Below the pieces are notes generated by a model. That model was not told the origin of the DNA, did not search any database, and saw only the letters and a program-made list of their open reading frames with translations. A stretch of DNA of 64,000 bases. It comes from Erythrocercus mccallii. Taxonomy: Eukaryota > Chordata > Aves > Passeriformes > Dicruridae. The translations under genes were made by a program, and so were the position numbers. This document shows, piece by piece, positions 21,676 through 33,600 of the stretch (the first letter of the stretch is position 1; each line of letters opens with the position of its first letter). The DNA lies in assembly GCA_013397435.1 (NCBI GenBank), contig VZRG01000184.1, forward strand, positions 255,881 to 319,880. The letters run 5' to 3'.

Positions 21676-23390
21676 AGAATTAAATGCTGGACAGGAGAAT
21701 TTTCATATTCTGATCTACTGCAATTACAATAACTTTTCAGTATTATGGAAAAGGGGAAAAAAAGAAGAGGGTCAAAGTTGGCAAGGTTTGGAAATTCATG
21801 GCTTTGTTCCAGGAAGGATAGTCTTTATAGCAAAGCTTCTCTCTGTGAATCACATTTTCAGGCACTGATGATAACAGAAAATCGGGAATCCAGAAATAAG
21901 CTTATGGAAGATTTTGCACCACTCACGCATGCAAATAGAGCATCTGGATGCAGATGTCACTGTCTATGGTGCATCCTTCCCCATAGAGATTAAAAATGTT
22001 TAATTTTCATCACATAAACAGTCAGATATAAAAGCTTCATTACTCTTGAAGGTTCATATATAAAAACTAGGAATTTAAAAAACTACTTCTCAAAAGAATT
22101 ACAGATAGAAATGGAATTTGTGGATCCTGTACATTCTCACAAGATCTTTCAGTTTTGTCCAGGAGTTTGTCTTAGAAAGATGGCTTGGTGCCAAAGCTAG
22201 TGGCAAGTATTTATGGCACTCAGTTAACTTGGTTCCAGCTCTACCTGTGTTATATCTTTGGCTGAGTGGTTGGTTCTGTACCTCATTCCTCATCTGTAGA
22301 AGCAGTGTCATGTGTCTTTTCCCTCCTAGAGTGTAAGTTTCTCTGCTCTGGTGATGTCTTTTATGATGAGTACAGAGGATGCAATCTTGTTTAGTGCCTC
22401 TGAGCTGCCACAGTATGCAATTACCAATGTTAATGTCTCCAAACGAGGAAGTGATTGGATCTAGCAGACTGCTTTGTTGTTTGTTTGTTGTGTAATTATC
22501 AGCATTCATTACAAACAGGTATGTCTTATTTTTCTAGCTCTCAGCAAGGTGACTACAATGATGGTATTATGGGTTGGGTTAAACTGACTGGAACTGGTGA
22601 GTGAAATGGCTGCCCTTCTGTTATGAATAAATGCAACAAACACAGAGCTAGGCAGATTAAAAAAAAAAGAATGAAAAAAGGACTTGTTCAGTATGTGAGC
22701 TCTGGATTTGAGCTGCTTGCAGAGGAGTTGAAAGCCTGGAGCTTTGGTGGGATTTCCCAGGGTATTGTTTAACCATGTGCACACAGAGTTCTGCAGTGAA
22801 CAAACAGCAGGTAAGAGGGACGCAGTACAGTAAAATTGGAAATACGGTCTAAGAAAATATATGCTAGAGAGAAAGCATTGGGCAGTGTCAATAGAAACCA
22901 AGAGCAAGAAGCAAAGAATCACCTGCTGTACCCAGAGACACTGGGTTAGCCCACAGGCCCACAGCTAGCCCACTGGCTAGCCCACAGGAGTACACAGGGT
23001 TGTATCAAAGAGCCTGTCCTTGGCTGAAGTGCTCCAGCAATTATATTTCATGAGAAAAAAATGTTCTTGCCCCAGCACACTGCTGTGTATCCTCTCTGTG
23101 GTGCAGAAGGGAGGCTGAAGCTACACTGATGCTCTGCCTGACAAACTCCCTGCAATTTTATAATCGGTCAGGAACAAAACCTAGACAGGAAACATTTTGT
23201 AAAAAAAGGAAATCCCTTCATACCTAGACATATCTGGGGTGATAATGTTTGGAAGGGAGAAATATCATTATTCAAGAGAATGCCTTGCCACCACTTCTTC
23301 TTCTGCTTTATTTTCCTTGCTTTAGTCCAGGTGCTACAGCTTGACAAAGACACATGGTGTGCTCACAAGCACAGAATCGTGTTCTCAGGT
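21676..23390. other. Intergenic sequence, no gene recognised
   Basis: Unique AT-rich DNA. The 137-codon minus-strand frame at 22509-22922 is rich in Phe, Leu and Ser with no recognisable domain and is treated as chance. A small repeat cluster lies at 22947-22988. Confidence 0.55.
22947..22988 (+). repeat. Clustered TAGCCCAC repeats
   Basis: The octamer tagcccac occurs three times (22947-22954, 22966-22973, 22978-22985), with shorter cccacag words between. It looks like a small local expansion. Confidence 0.75.
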
Positions 23391-23394
23391 GTGC

Positions 23395-23765
23395 AGGCAA
23401 ATCACCTGGATCCAGAGCAGCCCACGTCCCCTGGACAGCCGCCAGTTTAGAGCCGAATCCCAGCGGCGGTGTGATGGGATGTGGTGGGAGGCCCTGAGGA
23501 AGCAGGGAGGGAAATGAGTCGTGCGTGTCCCTGGTGCCGGTGTGTGAGGAGCCGGGAGGGACCGGGTGCATTGCCCGGGGGGCGGAGGGCTCGAAAACAA
23601 ACCCTGCAGCTCGGTGCGGACACAATGGCCCCTTTGTTCTCCGTGGTGGGAAGGAGCAGCTCGGTGCGGAGGATGCCGTGGGGAGCGCAGCCAGGTGCCA
23701 GGCAGGGCCACCGCGACGCCCTGCCCGACACAGGGCTGCAGTCAGCCCTGAGCGTAGGACAGGGG
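23395..23765. promoter_or_regulatory. Isolated CpG-dense islet, possible unannotated promoter
   Basis: About 25 CpG dinucleotides were counted by eye in roughly 345 bp, with GC near 60-65%, in a neighbourhood that is otherwise AT-rich and CpG-poor. The observed/expected CpG ratio is roughly 0.7 by hand estimate. No TATA box or coding exon is clear. A 15-bp word, gcagctcggtgcgga, is present at 23606-23620 and 23656-23670, exactly 50 bp apart. Open frames on both strands here (up to 136 codons) lack good ATG contexts and follow from the GC content. It could be a promoter for a non-coding RNA, an alternative distal promoter, or a decaying GC-rich insertion. Confidence 0.4.
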
Positions 23766-26700
23766 GGAAAAATCAGCTCTATAGAAGTAAATTCACCAAG
23801 AAAATATCCAAAAAGAGGCACTGGCACTGTTTGGAAAAGCAAGGTGATGTTTCACTTGATCTAAGTAGTAGGAGAAAGCAGAAAGTGTTTGTTCTTCATT
23901 CATGCACTGAGGGTGGTTTGGCGAGGGGGAGGTAAACCAGGCTCTGTGCAAGTTTATGTAGGTTACTGTACCAAGAGAAATTATGAGGTGTCGCAGAAGG
24001 GTAGTTTGGAGACGTGTATGGTCCTGAACTTAATAAAGGCAGATGTTACTTGTGCGCCACGACAGGTAATTCCTACATGCCCTTAATTTTGCAGCTCAAG
24101 GTACAATAAAGTTCAGATGGCTAAAGTATTATCTTGGAGTGCATAGCAAGGCAATTTTTGTTGCACAGTTATTCAGCTGAAATGGGTTAAAGCGCTTCAT
24201 GTATAGTAGACACCAGTCCTGACATTTGCCCCCACCAAAGAAATAGCCTCTTGTTCACACACTTCCTAAGTTTGATACAGGAAAACAACACCACAAGTAT
24301 GGATTGTTCATGCAGGTCAAGGTCTGAACTGCAGGAAATAATACTGGATTTTGAAATTGCCACTGGTGATGCAGAGTAGCCATCCAAAACCACAAATGAG
24401 AATGGATTTCAAAGTTTTCTTGGCTGCAAACAGAATAAATAAACAATGGACAGTCTGAGGAAGTATTTGATGCGGGACTTACTTTAGCCCCACTAATGTT
24501 TTGCTTGATTGCTGCAGTCAGTTCAGAAATTGTATCCTAAGCACAGGATTTGACAGAGAGATTGACAGGGAGAAGAAAGCCCCACTTCATCCTATATAAA
24601 TATTACCAAGGTTGTATCAAGAGTGCTGAGACAGTTGTTTGGCTGCTAGAAAATATGCAAAGGGGTATTTCCCCCGTGAGTTTTATCCCGCCCTTTATTT
24701 GTGTTTCTACATGCCGTTAGTGCCATGGCTGTATCAGGGTGTTCCAAATTCCTCACCGTTTAACCACAGCCAGTGTTTGTAAGGCTGGTGCTCTGGGGTC
24801 AGTTTCTGTTCTCTGGTGTGATGTAGAAAATATGAGAAGGATTTACTGCACCATTCAGGGTTTGCTCCTGCACAAGCAAAAGGAAGAGTGGGAGGCAGAT
24901 GGGCAGAGACTGTCAAAGAAAGAGTTAAGAGAGAGCCACAGTTAAAAAAATCCCCAACAAAACAAGGAGTAAGAATAAAACATACAGCAATACTTTTTTT
25001 ATGCATACAGTTTTAAGTCTCTTGATGATGTTTTGTGGGTTCGTCCTCCTGTTCTTATTTTTTAGTCTATTATCATAAGAGCAGGTCATGTAAGGTTTCC
25101 AGATCTCACTGACTCAGGTGCCCCTTAAAAAGCTGACTGAATATTCTGCCCAGTGCTTCTGTATATTTTACTTCTCTGCACACATTTTGCTCTGTGAATA
25201 GTAGTTAAAATTCCAGCGGGCTGCCCTCCCATTAAAATGCTTTTAATGTTTTATTGGGATACCTCCTACTTGAAATGGTTTAACACATAAAGGTGCTTTG
25301 CTCGTTTGAGAAAAAAATAAGCTATACTGCTGATGCAGAGGCAAGATTGTTTGGGTGGCTCTCCTGTAGATTGCTCTTTATGCAAATGGTGCCTTGGGAA
25401 CGGGCAGATTAACATGTTTCAGGGCAGGATGGAGATGCAAATGTTGCATCTACTTGGGAGTGCTCTGCTGCAAGAAGGGAAACAAGCTCTCCTGCACACT
25501 GCTGACTGCTCTCTTTCTGTCTGAAAGTTCAGAGAGTGTCCTGGAAAATAATTATTCATTTAAAGTAAAAAAAGGAAGTCCAGAGTGCCTGTTTCTAAGC
25601 ACTCTGGTTTTTTTTAGGAAGAATAGGTTTTAACCACTGTCTTACTGAGGATGAAGAGTGGAAGAAAAGTGAAACTGGAAAAGGTGATGATGTAAACTAA
25701 AACGCAACAAAGAGAGCAGATGAAATCTGAATGTAAAAAAAAATTGTAAACACATGTGAGTTAGTTCTCTTGAATTACTAGAACAGGGTTTTCTATGACT
25801 GTGAAAACACATGGGTAGCTGTTGGTTGAAAAGGGCATTTTCTAAGCCAGTCTAAGGAAAAAGAAATCTGCACTTTGAGAAACGGAGAAGAGATTAAACC
25901 ATCCAAGCTGAGAGCAGAGAGAGGCAGAATTCAGCTCCAAAAATTTTGATTAAGGCTTTTTCTGAGAATCAGCCTCGTCTGCCTTTTCTCAGCCCTTGTT
26001 TTAACACGCTTGGTGCCTGTCTGCAAAAATCTTTCTCTAAGTGTTCCTGTTGGGTTTTCTGTCTTGTTTTGGTTTGATTGTCGATTTTGGTTTGATTTAT
26101 TTTATTATTATTATTTACGAAAGCCTATTGATAGTTCAAAAAATGCTTTGTGCATTCAAACTGCTGTATAGATGTAACTTTGTTGCTGACACAATCATGG
26201 TGGGACATTTTGCTGCCTGCCCTGAGGGGTCTCCTCCAGGCTCTTGCCAGGACTTCAAACACAGGACTGGGAATTTTTTGTGGGGCAGTGGGACACATCT
26301 GTCCTCACCAGTGTCCTCCTCGAAAGACAGTGGAACATGCTTTATGAATTGTTGAACAACTCAGAGGGAATCAAAGACCTGAAATCTCTGAAAGAACTGG
26401 AAGATTTTTGGGGGTGAAATAGAGTTATCTCCAGCTCTGGTCCCTGCAGGACTTTCAGCAAAGGGGTGATCCAGTACCAGAATTCACTATACAATAGTGT
26501 CTGTTTGTGCTCCATGGAGATGCCTGAAAGGGGTTGACTGAGCAGACTCCTGGTTTTCATGCCAGCATTTCAGAATGACAAAAGAGGGAATTGCACCTGG
26601 GGGGGTCTGAGCATAATAGCATAATCCCAGCACATGGGTGTGTGTAGAAGATCTTGTTGTAACTACCAGTAGCCATGGCACAGATTTTCTCTTTGCCACC

Positions 26701-27653
26701 CTTACACAGCCTTTTCTTTGTCACTGAAAGAGTTTCCAAACAACTTGCTGTTATCCTAGTTGTCAGTGTATCCATGGAGTGCAGCAGACAGTTAAGAGAG
26801 GCTTAAAGAAAGACTGAGACACCGCAGTTTTTGCAAAGAGGCAGTGGGACCTTCCTCATTTCTTCAAAGAAAATCTTTTTGCAGCCCCATTGAAATGGCT
26901 AAGCCCTTTTACTCAGCCTCTCTGCAAGAAACAAGATGTTGACAACATCCCTTCAGAATGTGTTATCCCAAATGGTGCCTGTAAACCAGTCCTCTGCCAC
27001 TGCTATTTTGACATCTGTGTAATAAGTATCATTCCAGCTAAATAATTAAAATATTAATGCTGCTTCACTTATGACTTTAGTTAACAACCTGCTGCAAAAC
27101 CAAAGTAAACTTTCAAGCCCTGTGCTGTTGTACAGACCTACTATGCCTTACTAATTTAATCAAAATGTCTGGAAAACTGTCAGCATCTGAAGAACAAAAT
27201 GCCATTTGCTATTGTGCAGCAACTCTTACTGGAATGCCCTTAACTACTACTGAAAGAGAGCTCTTCCATTTGCCCTCCCTCCCTTCTGTCCAGAGGAGGA
27301 CAGTCCATTTCCTCCACTGATTGAATTAAGGACTGAAAATTCAATTTGAGAAGGAGAGTGGAACTTAAGATCTATTTTGATATACAAAAGTCTGAGGGTT
27401 TACATGTTGGTGGTGGGGTTTTGGTTGTTTGGTGGTTTTTTGTTTTTTTTTTTTGTGGTTTTGGGGAGGTTTTTGGTGGTTTTTTGGGGTTTTTTTTTTG
27501 TATGGGTGAGAAGGATCCTCTGAGGTGTGGTTGCTACTTGGGGCAAGATTTGTCAGAATATGTACTGTCCATCATCCAGGCTGGAGAACTGATAAGGCAG
27601 ACAGGGAATATGAAGATCTGAGTGCTGCAAAAGGGGATGAAAGTAATTGTGCC
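23766..27653. other. Intergenic sequence, no gene recognised
   Basis: AT-rich unique DNA with short chance frames, ending in the G/T-rich tract at 27418-27501. No repeat family or exon was recognised. Confidence 0.55.
27418..27501 (+). repeat. G/T-rich low-complexity tract
   Basis: Almost pure G and T over 84 bp (ttttggttgtttggtgg, long T runs, ggttttggggagg). The 91-codon frame through it, full of Phe, Gly and Val, is an artefact. Confidence 0.88.
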
Positions 27654-27855
27654 TAGAATCACACACAGAATCACACAGCATCGCTAGGTTGTGAGAGACC
27701 TCCAAGATCACCAAGTCCAACCCAGCCCTAACACCTCAACCAAAGCATGGCCCCAAGTGCCACATCCAGTCTTTCTTTAAACACATCCAGGGATGGTGAC
27801 TCCACCACCTCCCCAGACAGACCACCCCAGTACTTTGAACAGGCCATCATTTCTA
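27654..27855 (-). mobile_element. CR1 LINE 3'-end fragment
   Basis: Reverse-complement CR1 3' end of a subfamily different from the one at 21.3 kb. It starts with the octamer-like agaatcacacacagaatcac, then tgtgagagacctccaagatc, ccctaacacctcaaccaaag, ccccaagtgccacatccag, and tccagggatggtgactccacc. It is truncated after about 200 bp, and the 5' part of the element is missing. Confidence 0.9.
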
Positions 27856-29745
27856 AACATTAACAGGTTTCTACATTTTCTCCAGAGCACTGCCCAGAAA
27901 AGTAAATGGAAAAAGTAAGAGGGAAGGAAATACCCAGTGCCCATTTTCTACTTGAATTAGATTTTCATTTGCAAAAAAATGGGAGAGGAGACAAAAATTA
28001 TGCAAGTATGTAAAATAGTATGTTAGTTGCATCAGAAATAATGAAGGATTAGATCTGAGCTGTTGAGGAAAGTTAAAGGGGAAAATTGTTAGCAAAGCAC
28101 CAAGGAAAGTGTCTATAAACCATAATTTTGAGGCCTTGCTGAACAGTATTGCACAGGGTATTCAACTCAAGCTAATTTGCTCAATAGGGAAATCTCAGGT
28201 GGAAGTATGAGAAGTATGAGAACAACCTGGAATTAAAATGACAATATCCTTCCTTCCCAGCCTCCAAATTTCAAAGAGATCCATTTTTTTTCATAGTTAA
28301 GAGCTGAAGATACCAAAATATGTATGTTAGTGCATTGTAATCATATAGGACTGAAAATATTTCTAAGCCAGCTGTAAAAAGGAAGAAGAGATCCAAGTGT
28401 CTGGGACAGATGGACACACCAGTCATTCTGCTGTTTTGGTAGCACAGCTCAGGATTTCTCAACCAGAAATTTACAAGCAACCTCGGCTGTCAATTTAAAA
28501 CTAAACTAAATGAAGCTGCTGCATGTGAAAATGGCCAAAACCGCACATTCTGAAAGGTGGGAATAAAAAGCTATTGTTAAAATTCTGAGGAATAATGTGT
28601 TTGGGATTTGTTGTTGTAGCTGTAGTTGATTTGTTTTGTTGGTTTTATGCTAGTATTAAACAAGAAAATGTGACCAACAATTTATTTTTATTCTACTTCC
28701 TAAAATTATGTCTGTTTGCTCTGACAATGTTCTGGTTACGTGAAAGCCCAGCCTGAGCAAGGCTCTGCAAAGAAGATGGTTACAAAAAGGACTCCAGAGG
28801 TGGCAGTATCCTTTAGGCAGCAGGGAGAAAAGGTAATGCTGACACCTCTCTTGCACCAGGCTCATATGTCAGCGGTCAGGGAAGCCTGGGACAGTGTTTC
28901 TTATTAGGTTTCTGTAATATGATGCACACTCAGATAAGTAAGCCACTCTTTCTTTTTTTTTTTTTTTTTTTTTTTTTGTCCCTTCTGAGAAAGGAAGAGG
29001 GAAATCTAGGAGAGTCTGGTGGGATTTCTGTCCTCTTCTTTCTTAGACCCAGGGGCTAGGAATAGCAGACTCTAATGGGAGACAGTGACCAGGAGCAGTC
29101 AGAGGTACTTGTGTAAGCAGAAGGTCTGCCATGTACTACCTGAGAGCGAGTCTCTGCCAAGATCTACTTACTGATAAAATTTAGCCTTCTGCATGTCTTG
29201 AAAACAAGGATTAGAGGATTAGAGACACAATGCTGGAAGCAAATGTGGAGTGCAGAGAGAGATGTGTAGATTTTCTGAAGGAAAGGGTAGAGCAGCTCCA
29301 TGGGCTGCTCAAAATTTGCCCTGCAAAAAACCTCCTACAGCATGAACTGTTTAATAAGGAGAGTGACCACCCAAAAAAGACGAACTTATCATTTAATGGT
29401 GTAGATTGATCTTGAAATACAGACAATCACTAAAACAAACAAAAAAAGGAGTTGGTGATGAAGGAGGGAAGACATGGTGCTGGTGAAGAAGATATGCAAT
29501 TCCCATCCAAGATCCAAACTTATGCTGAGTTTGTGAAGAGAAAGCATCACTGACAATTGATGTGAGTGCTTGGCAGTCTCAATGACAGAGGACAGTTTGA
29601 CTGAGAAAGAATGAGATTTCTGTGGGGTTATAGGGAGCTGCAGCCCCCAACATAAAATCCAGAAGAGTAAAATCTAGGAGAGTCTTTGAACCAGAGGGTT
29701 CAGAGGCAGACTACGAACATGACCAGGGGGCTCTGATCTGAAGTC
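27856..29745. other. Intergenic sequence with T25 tract, no gene recognised
   Basis: AT-rich unique DNA between two CR1 fragments of opposite orientation. Only short chance frames and the homopolymer at 28953-28977 were seen. Confidence 0.55.
28953..28977 (+). repeat. T25 homopolymer
   Basis: Twenty-five consecutive T residues preceded by ctttc, the longest homopolymer noticed in the window. No adjoining SINE or processed pseudogene was recognised. Confidence 0.92.
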
Positions 29746-29970
29746 AGCCTGAGAGACATGGGGTTCTTCATCCTGGAGAAGAAAAGGCTCCTTGCAGCAA
29801 CCTTCCAGCACTTAAAGGAGGCCTAAAAGAAATCTGGACACAGAACTGTTCAAGTTGAGTTTGGACAGGGCTTTGAGCAACATGGTCTAGTGGAAGGTGT
29901 CCCTGTGCATGGCAGCAGGGTTGGAACTACACAATCTTTATAGTCCATTCCAACTCAAGCCATTCTATGA
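29746..29970 (+). mobile_element. CR1 LINE 3' end with internal deletion
   Basis: A plus-strand CR1 fragment. The first part matches the region with the motif catcctggagaagaaaaggc and ccttccagcacttaaaggag. It then jumps to the last part, gacagggctttgagcaacat, ggtctagtggaaggtgtccc, and the terminal octamer-type cattctatga. About 170 bp of the usual CR1 3' region is missing between the two parts, at about 29834-29860. It is the only plus-strand CR1 of the four in the window. Confidence 0.88.
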
Positions 29971-30260
29971 AAATGAAATGTCTGAAATTGTAGAGGTGGA
30001 AATGTAAGCAAAATCGTCAGTCAATGGAACACGAGAATTTTAACAGCCTTCTTCTTCACCTGGGCCACTTCAATGGCTCAGATGTCCGTGGCTGACTTGA
30101 AAGAGGAAAGGAGACCCTATTGAAACAGGAAAGAGTGAATGTGTGTGTTTGTTTGTGTATGTAAGAGTTTTCACTCTTCTTGGGTGAGAATTTTGGTGCC
30201 TTGATAATGGGATGATATCCTGGAGACACTGGAACAGGCAACATGGTTTGATAAAGCTTG

Positions 30261-30295
30261 TGATGTGATGTGATGTGATGTGATGTGATGTGATG
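30261..30295 (+). repeat. (TGATG)7 microsatellite
   Basis: Seven perfect copies of the pentamer TGATG. Read on the other strand it gives the HITSH-type peptide repeat of a chance open frame. Confidence 0.95.
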
Positions 30296-30550
30296 TTCAG
30301 GTTTCATGTGTGGGTGTTGGGCAGGTGAGAGGATCCATGCTGACCAGGAGATGTTGTAACAATGAAGAACTGGTAGAAGTCAAGAGCTCTGTATTTTGTG
30401 ACATGCTGAGTGTCATCCCTGTGCTATACACAGCAGTGCTCTCTGTTGTCCTCCTTCCTGGAACACTCTGTCATGGGAAGTCAGCAAGCACTCTGGCTTT
30501 TAGTTCTGTAGATGGAAAAGTCCATCTGTTATTGCACTTCAGGGATCATT

Positions 30551-30618
30551 TTCATTTTGGGTCTTCTCTTCCTTTTGGGTCTTCTCTTCGTTTTGGGTCT
30601 TCTCTTCATTTTGGGTTC
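30551..30618 (+). repeat. 18-bp minisatellite, about 3.7 copies
   Basis: The unit ttcattttgggtcttctc starts at 30551, 30569, 30587 and 30605 (last copy partial). The fourth base of the unit varies (A, C, G, A). The 18-bp period keeps frame, which explains the repeated peptides in both overlapping open frames. Neither frame has other evidence of being a gene. Confidence 0.92.
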
Positions 30619-33600
30619 CATGAATGTGATCACCTCTCTTAAAACTGTAGGTTCATCTTTTTGTAAGAGAAGTAACTGTCCCATCCTTTGACACACTCCT
30701 GCTGCCTGCTTAGGGGGTTCTGTGGTTGCTGCCCAAAAATGTGCTTGAATACATCTAGAAGATTTTCTCACTCATAAATAACAGGTTTGTTAGGGTAATT
30801 TCTTCCTTATGCCTCTTAAACACGAGCTTGAAGTATTCAGTCTGTTCCTAACAACACTGATGTCAATTTTGTGTGTGTTAGATTACATGTGAGCCTCTGC
30901 TGACTCTTCTTAATCTCCACCTGTTCCTCTGCTATCCCAGGGAACAAGGGAATGAGGAAGAAATGGGTAAGGCAAAACCAAGGATAATGCAAAACCTTTG
31001 TATATTTACTTGGCTTCTGCCAACTGTGTTCCTGTTCCTTTAGACCTAGTTCTGCCTCTGCATTATGCTAAACAAGGGTTAAAAACTGCCTCTGTTCTGG
31101 AGTCACTGTTTAGGGCATCCCAGGAATGCTGGATCTCATTTATATTTGTACCACACCTGGCCACAATTCGGTCATGGTCTGGTTAAAGCTGTAGATGGTA
31201 CCCGATAGACACAACTGCTGGGGCGTGACACTCACACAGTGTGTTCCTGTGCTTGAGATGGAGACAGTGTGGAAATGAAGGAAGCTATCTCTTCTCTGCA
31301 CCATCATGTTCCCCTGATGCCAAACATTTCCATTTGGAAAATGCCACCTTGCAATTGAAATGAGACCTTAATTTAGAAAAATGCTGGTTTCCAAGTTGCC
31401 CATGGGCAATCCCTGGGCCAAAATAGCTGTGAAAATGGTACCACTTTCCATTTGACTGTGGATCCTGTGCACGTGCTGGAGCTCTGCTCCCAGGAGGCCC
31501 CACACCCACCACCCTTGATTATTTTGGGATGTGGTGAGGGAAGGCTGAAGAGTGATGAGAGCTCACTGAACACAGGGAGTCTCTCCTCCCTCCAGCTGAT
31601 GCCTGGCGATGCATTCCCACAACAAAATTTTTAATTAGAAACCTTTTGCCTTGGGAGTCAGTACATGTAGAGCTAAACTTACTTCCTGACTTCAGTGAAA
31701 TTTCACTTTCTTCCCTAATTATTTGTTATTTTCTTTCTTCAAACAGGTGCTAGATACACTCCCTTCTCATGTGTCTAAACTGTACCTCATCAGCATGGGT
31801 GAATGAGTTGCCTGTGAGGCACTGCCCAGTGCTCCACTGCCTTTTACGGTGGTAGCTGGACTGGTGAGACTTGTGGGAGTGTAGGGGAGGCTTTCTGCAC
31901 CTGCCACTGCAGGACACAGTACATTCTTCTTAGATTAAACATTTACTGGGGAAAAGTTGGGCTACTGTTGCAGGAATCAATACACCTGCTACACTTAGCA
32001 AAGTGCAGTCTGGAGGGGCCTGCCAAGTGCCACTCCTTGACAGGAGACAGGAGCCACACAAGCGTGTTGAAGCCGTTGGATATCTGCAACATGAACACAT
32101 CTTCTTCACAGTTCTTCAGGGGTTTGATCTGGGTTTTGCTGTTGACTTTACTGCAGTGGCAAAGTGCAGGGATTCCTCTGGCATGCAGATCTAATTAGGC
32201 AGAAATGTAGAAAAATCATAAACAAAATCTTTTTTTATATCTGACAATCCAAAATGTGCCATATATTTAAGAGTTATTTAGAAAGCCCTAGATGGAAAGC
32301 ATGAAGGATGAAAATTGCTGTCACATTTGGCATCTGTATTTCAGGCCACATGAGATAAAAATCTAAGAAAAAATTCTGGACTTTGAATATTTAATTTCTT
32401 TGCTTTAGATAGGAAATTTTCAGGTACCAACTTTTCACATAGCAAAGGCAATGTTACACACTGATATTGGAACCTTATGCTATTTCTTTATTTCTTAAAA
32501 CCTAGTGTTTGTGAAGACTAACTGCAACACATATTGGATTATTAACTCATAAATAATCAGAGTTGTACATTTGAGTATTACCAGGCAGTTCTATACAGAC
32601 CAAAACTGCAGCTGATTGACAGCTGTCACTTCCCAAACAATAAAACTATTTCATATAATAAAGAAGGAAAATTTTCTTTTTTTGTTGTTAAAACTCCAAA
32701 AAAGAAAATTAAAGTTCTTGACATGGCCTCATTTTTAGACATACAGTTTTTTGCAGTTTAGTCACTGATGTAATGTTTATTCTTTCAATAACCTTATTTA
32801 AATTGGTTGTCAGGCCGTAGTTGTAATTAATGTGAATAGCAGGAAAATCCGAATGGCTGCAGCATCTCTTTGGGACCACGAGATACTGAACTGTGCTTAC
32901 AGCTCTGCACAGCTCACAAGTGTACTTCACACTGTGCTTGTATGTTGAACAACACAGGCAGGAGAAGTGACATGACAATTTTCAGATCACTGCAGGGCTT
33001 AAACTTGGAGTGATCTGCAGCTTTAACTGCTGAAACCTGTGAATGCTGGTTATGTACACCTGAGTGGTATCAGAGCAGCCTCCCTGGCTCGCTGTGCTGA
33101 TGGCAATGGCTCACTCTGCCACGGTTCTGAGCACAGACCTGTTGTTCTACTTTCCAAGGCCTCCTCACAGCTTAAGCTGTTTGTACGTTGTAAAGCTGGA
33201 AGAGCTAAACCAAGCAGATCCTCAGCAAGGTACACTAATACTAAATAGACGTGACATTTTCTACCAGATAAGAAATTGCTCTTCAGGAGAACTCAAATTA
33301 TTTTGGAAAATACGTGAATATTTTCCTCCAGAATAGTCCACCCACTCAGAGAAGTCCTTGTCTCTGTGCTGTAGTTTTCAGCTGATGGAAACAGCTCTCC
33401 CCCTTCTCCTCTTCTAAACATCTCTGGTCACTCCTTGCCATCCAAGGGAACATTTGTAACCCAGCAGTTCCTCATGCTCCAGTTCCCACAGCACAGTGGC
33501 AGTGCCAAGCCCCAGCTGTAACAGGAGTGTGCCCCATCTGCAGGTTTATTTTCATGTGTAGGGGTAAACTCTGTTTTTCCTCTGCGGAAGAGAAGAACCT

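Noticed and set aside
23447..23935. Frames of 127-136 codons on both strands over the 23.4-kb CpG islet
   Set aside because: They lack good ATG starts, overlap on both strands, and have Arg, Gly, Pro and Ala composition expected of GC-rich sequence.
27346..27621. 91-codon frame rich in Phe, Gly and Val
   Set aside because: It is a translation of the G/T-rich low-complexity tract.
30310..30771. Frames with repeated FGSSL-type or KRRPK-type peptides
   Set aside because: They are translations of the 18-bp minisatellite. The rest of each frame shows no protein similarity that I recognise.
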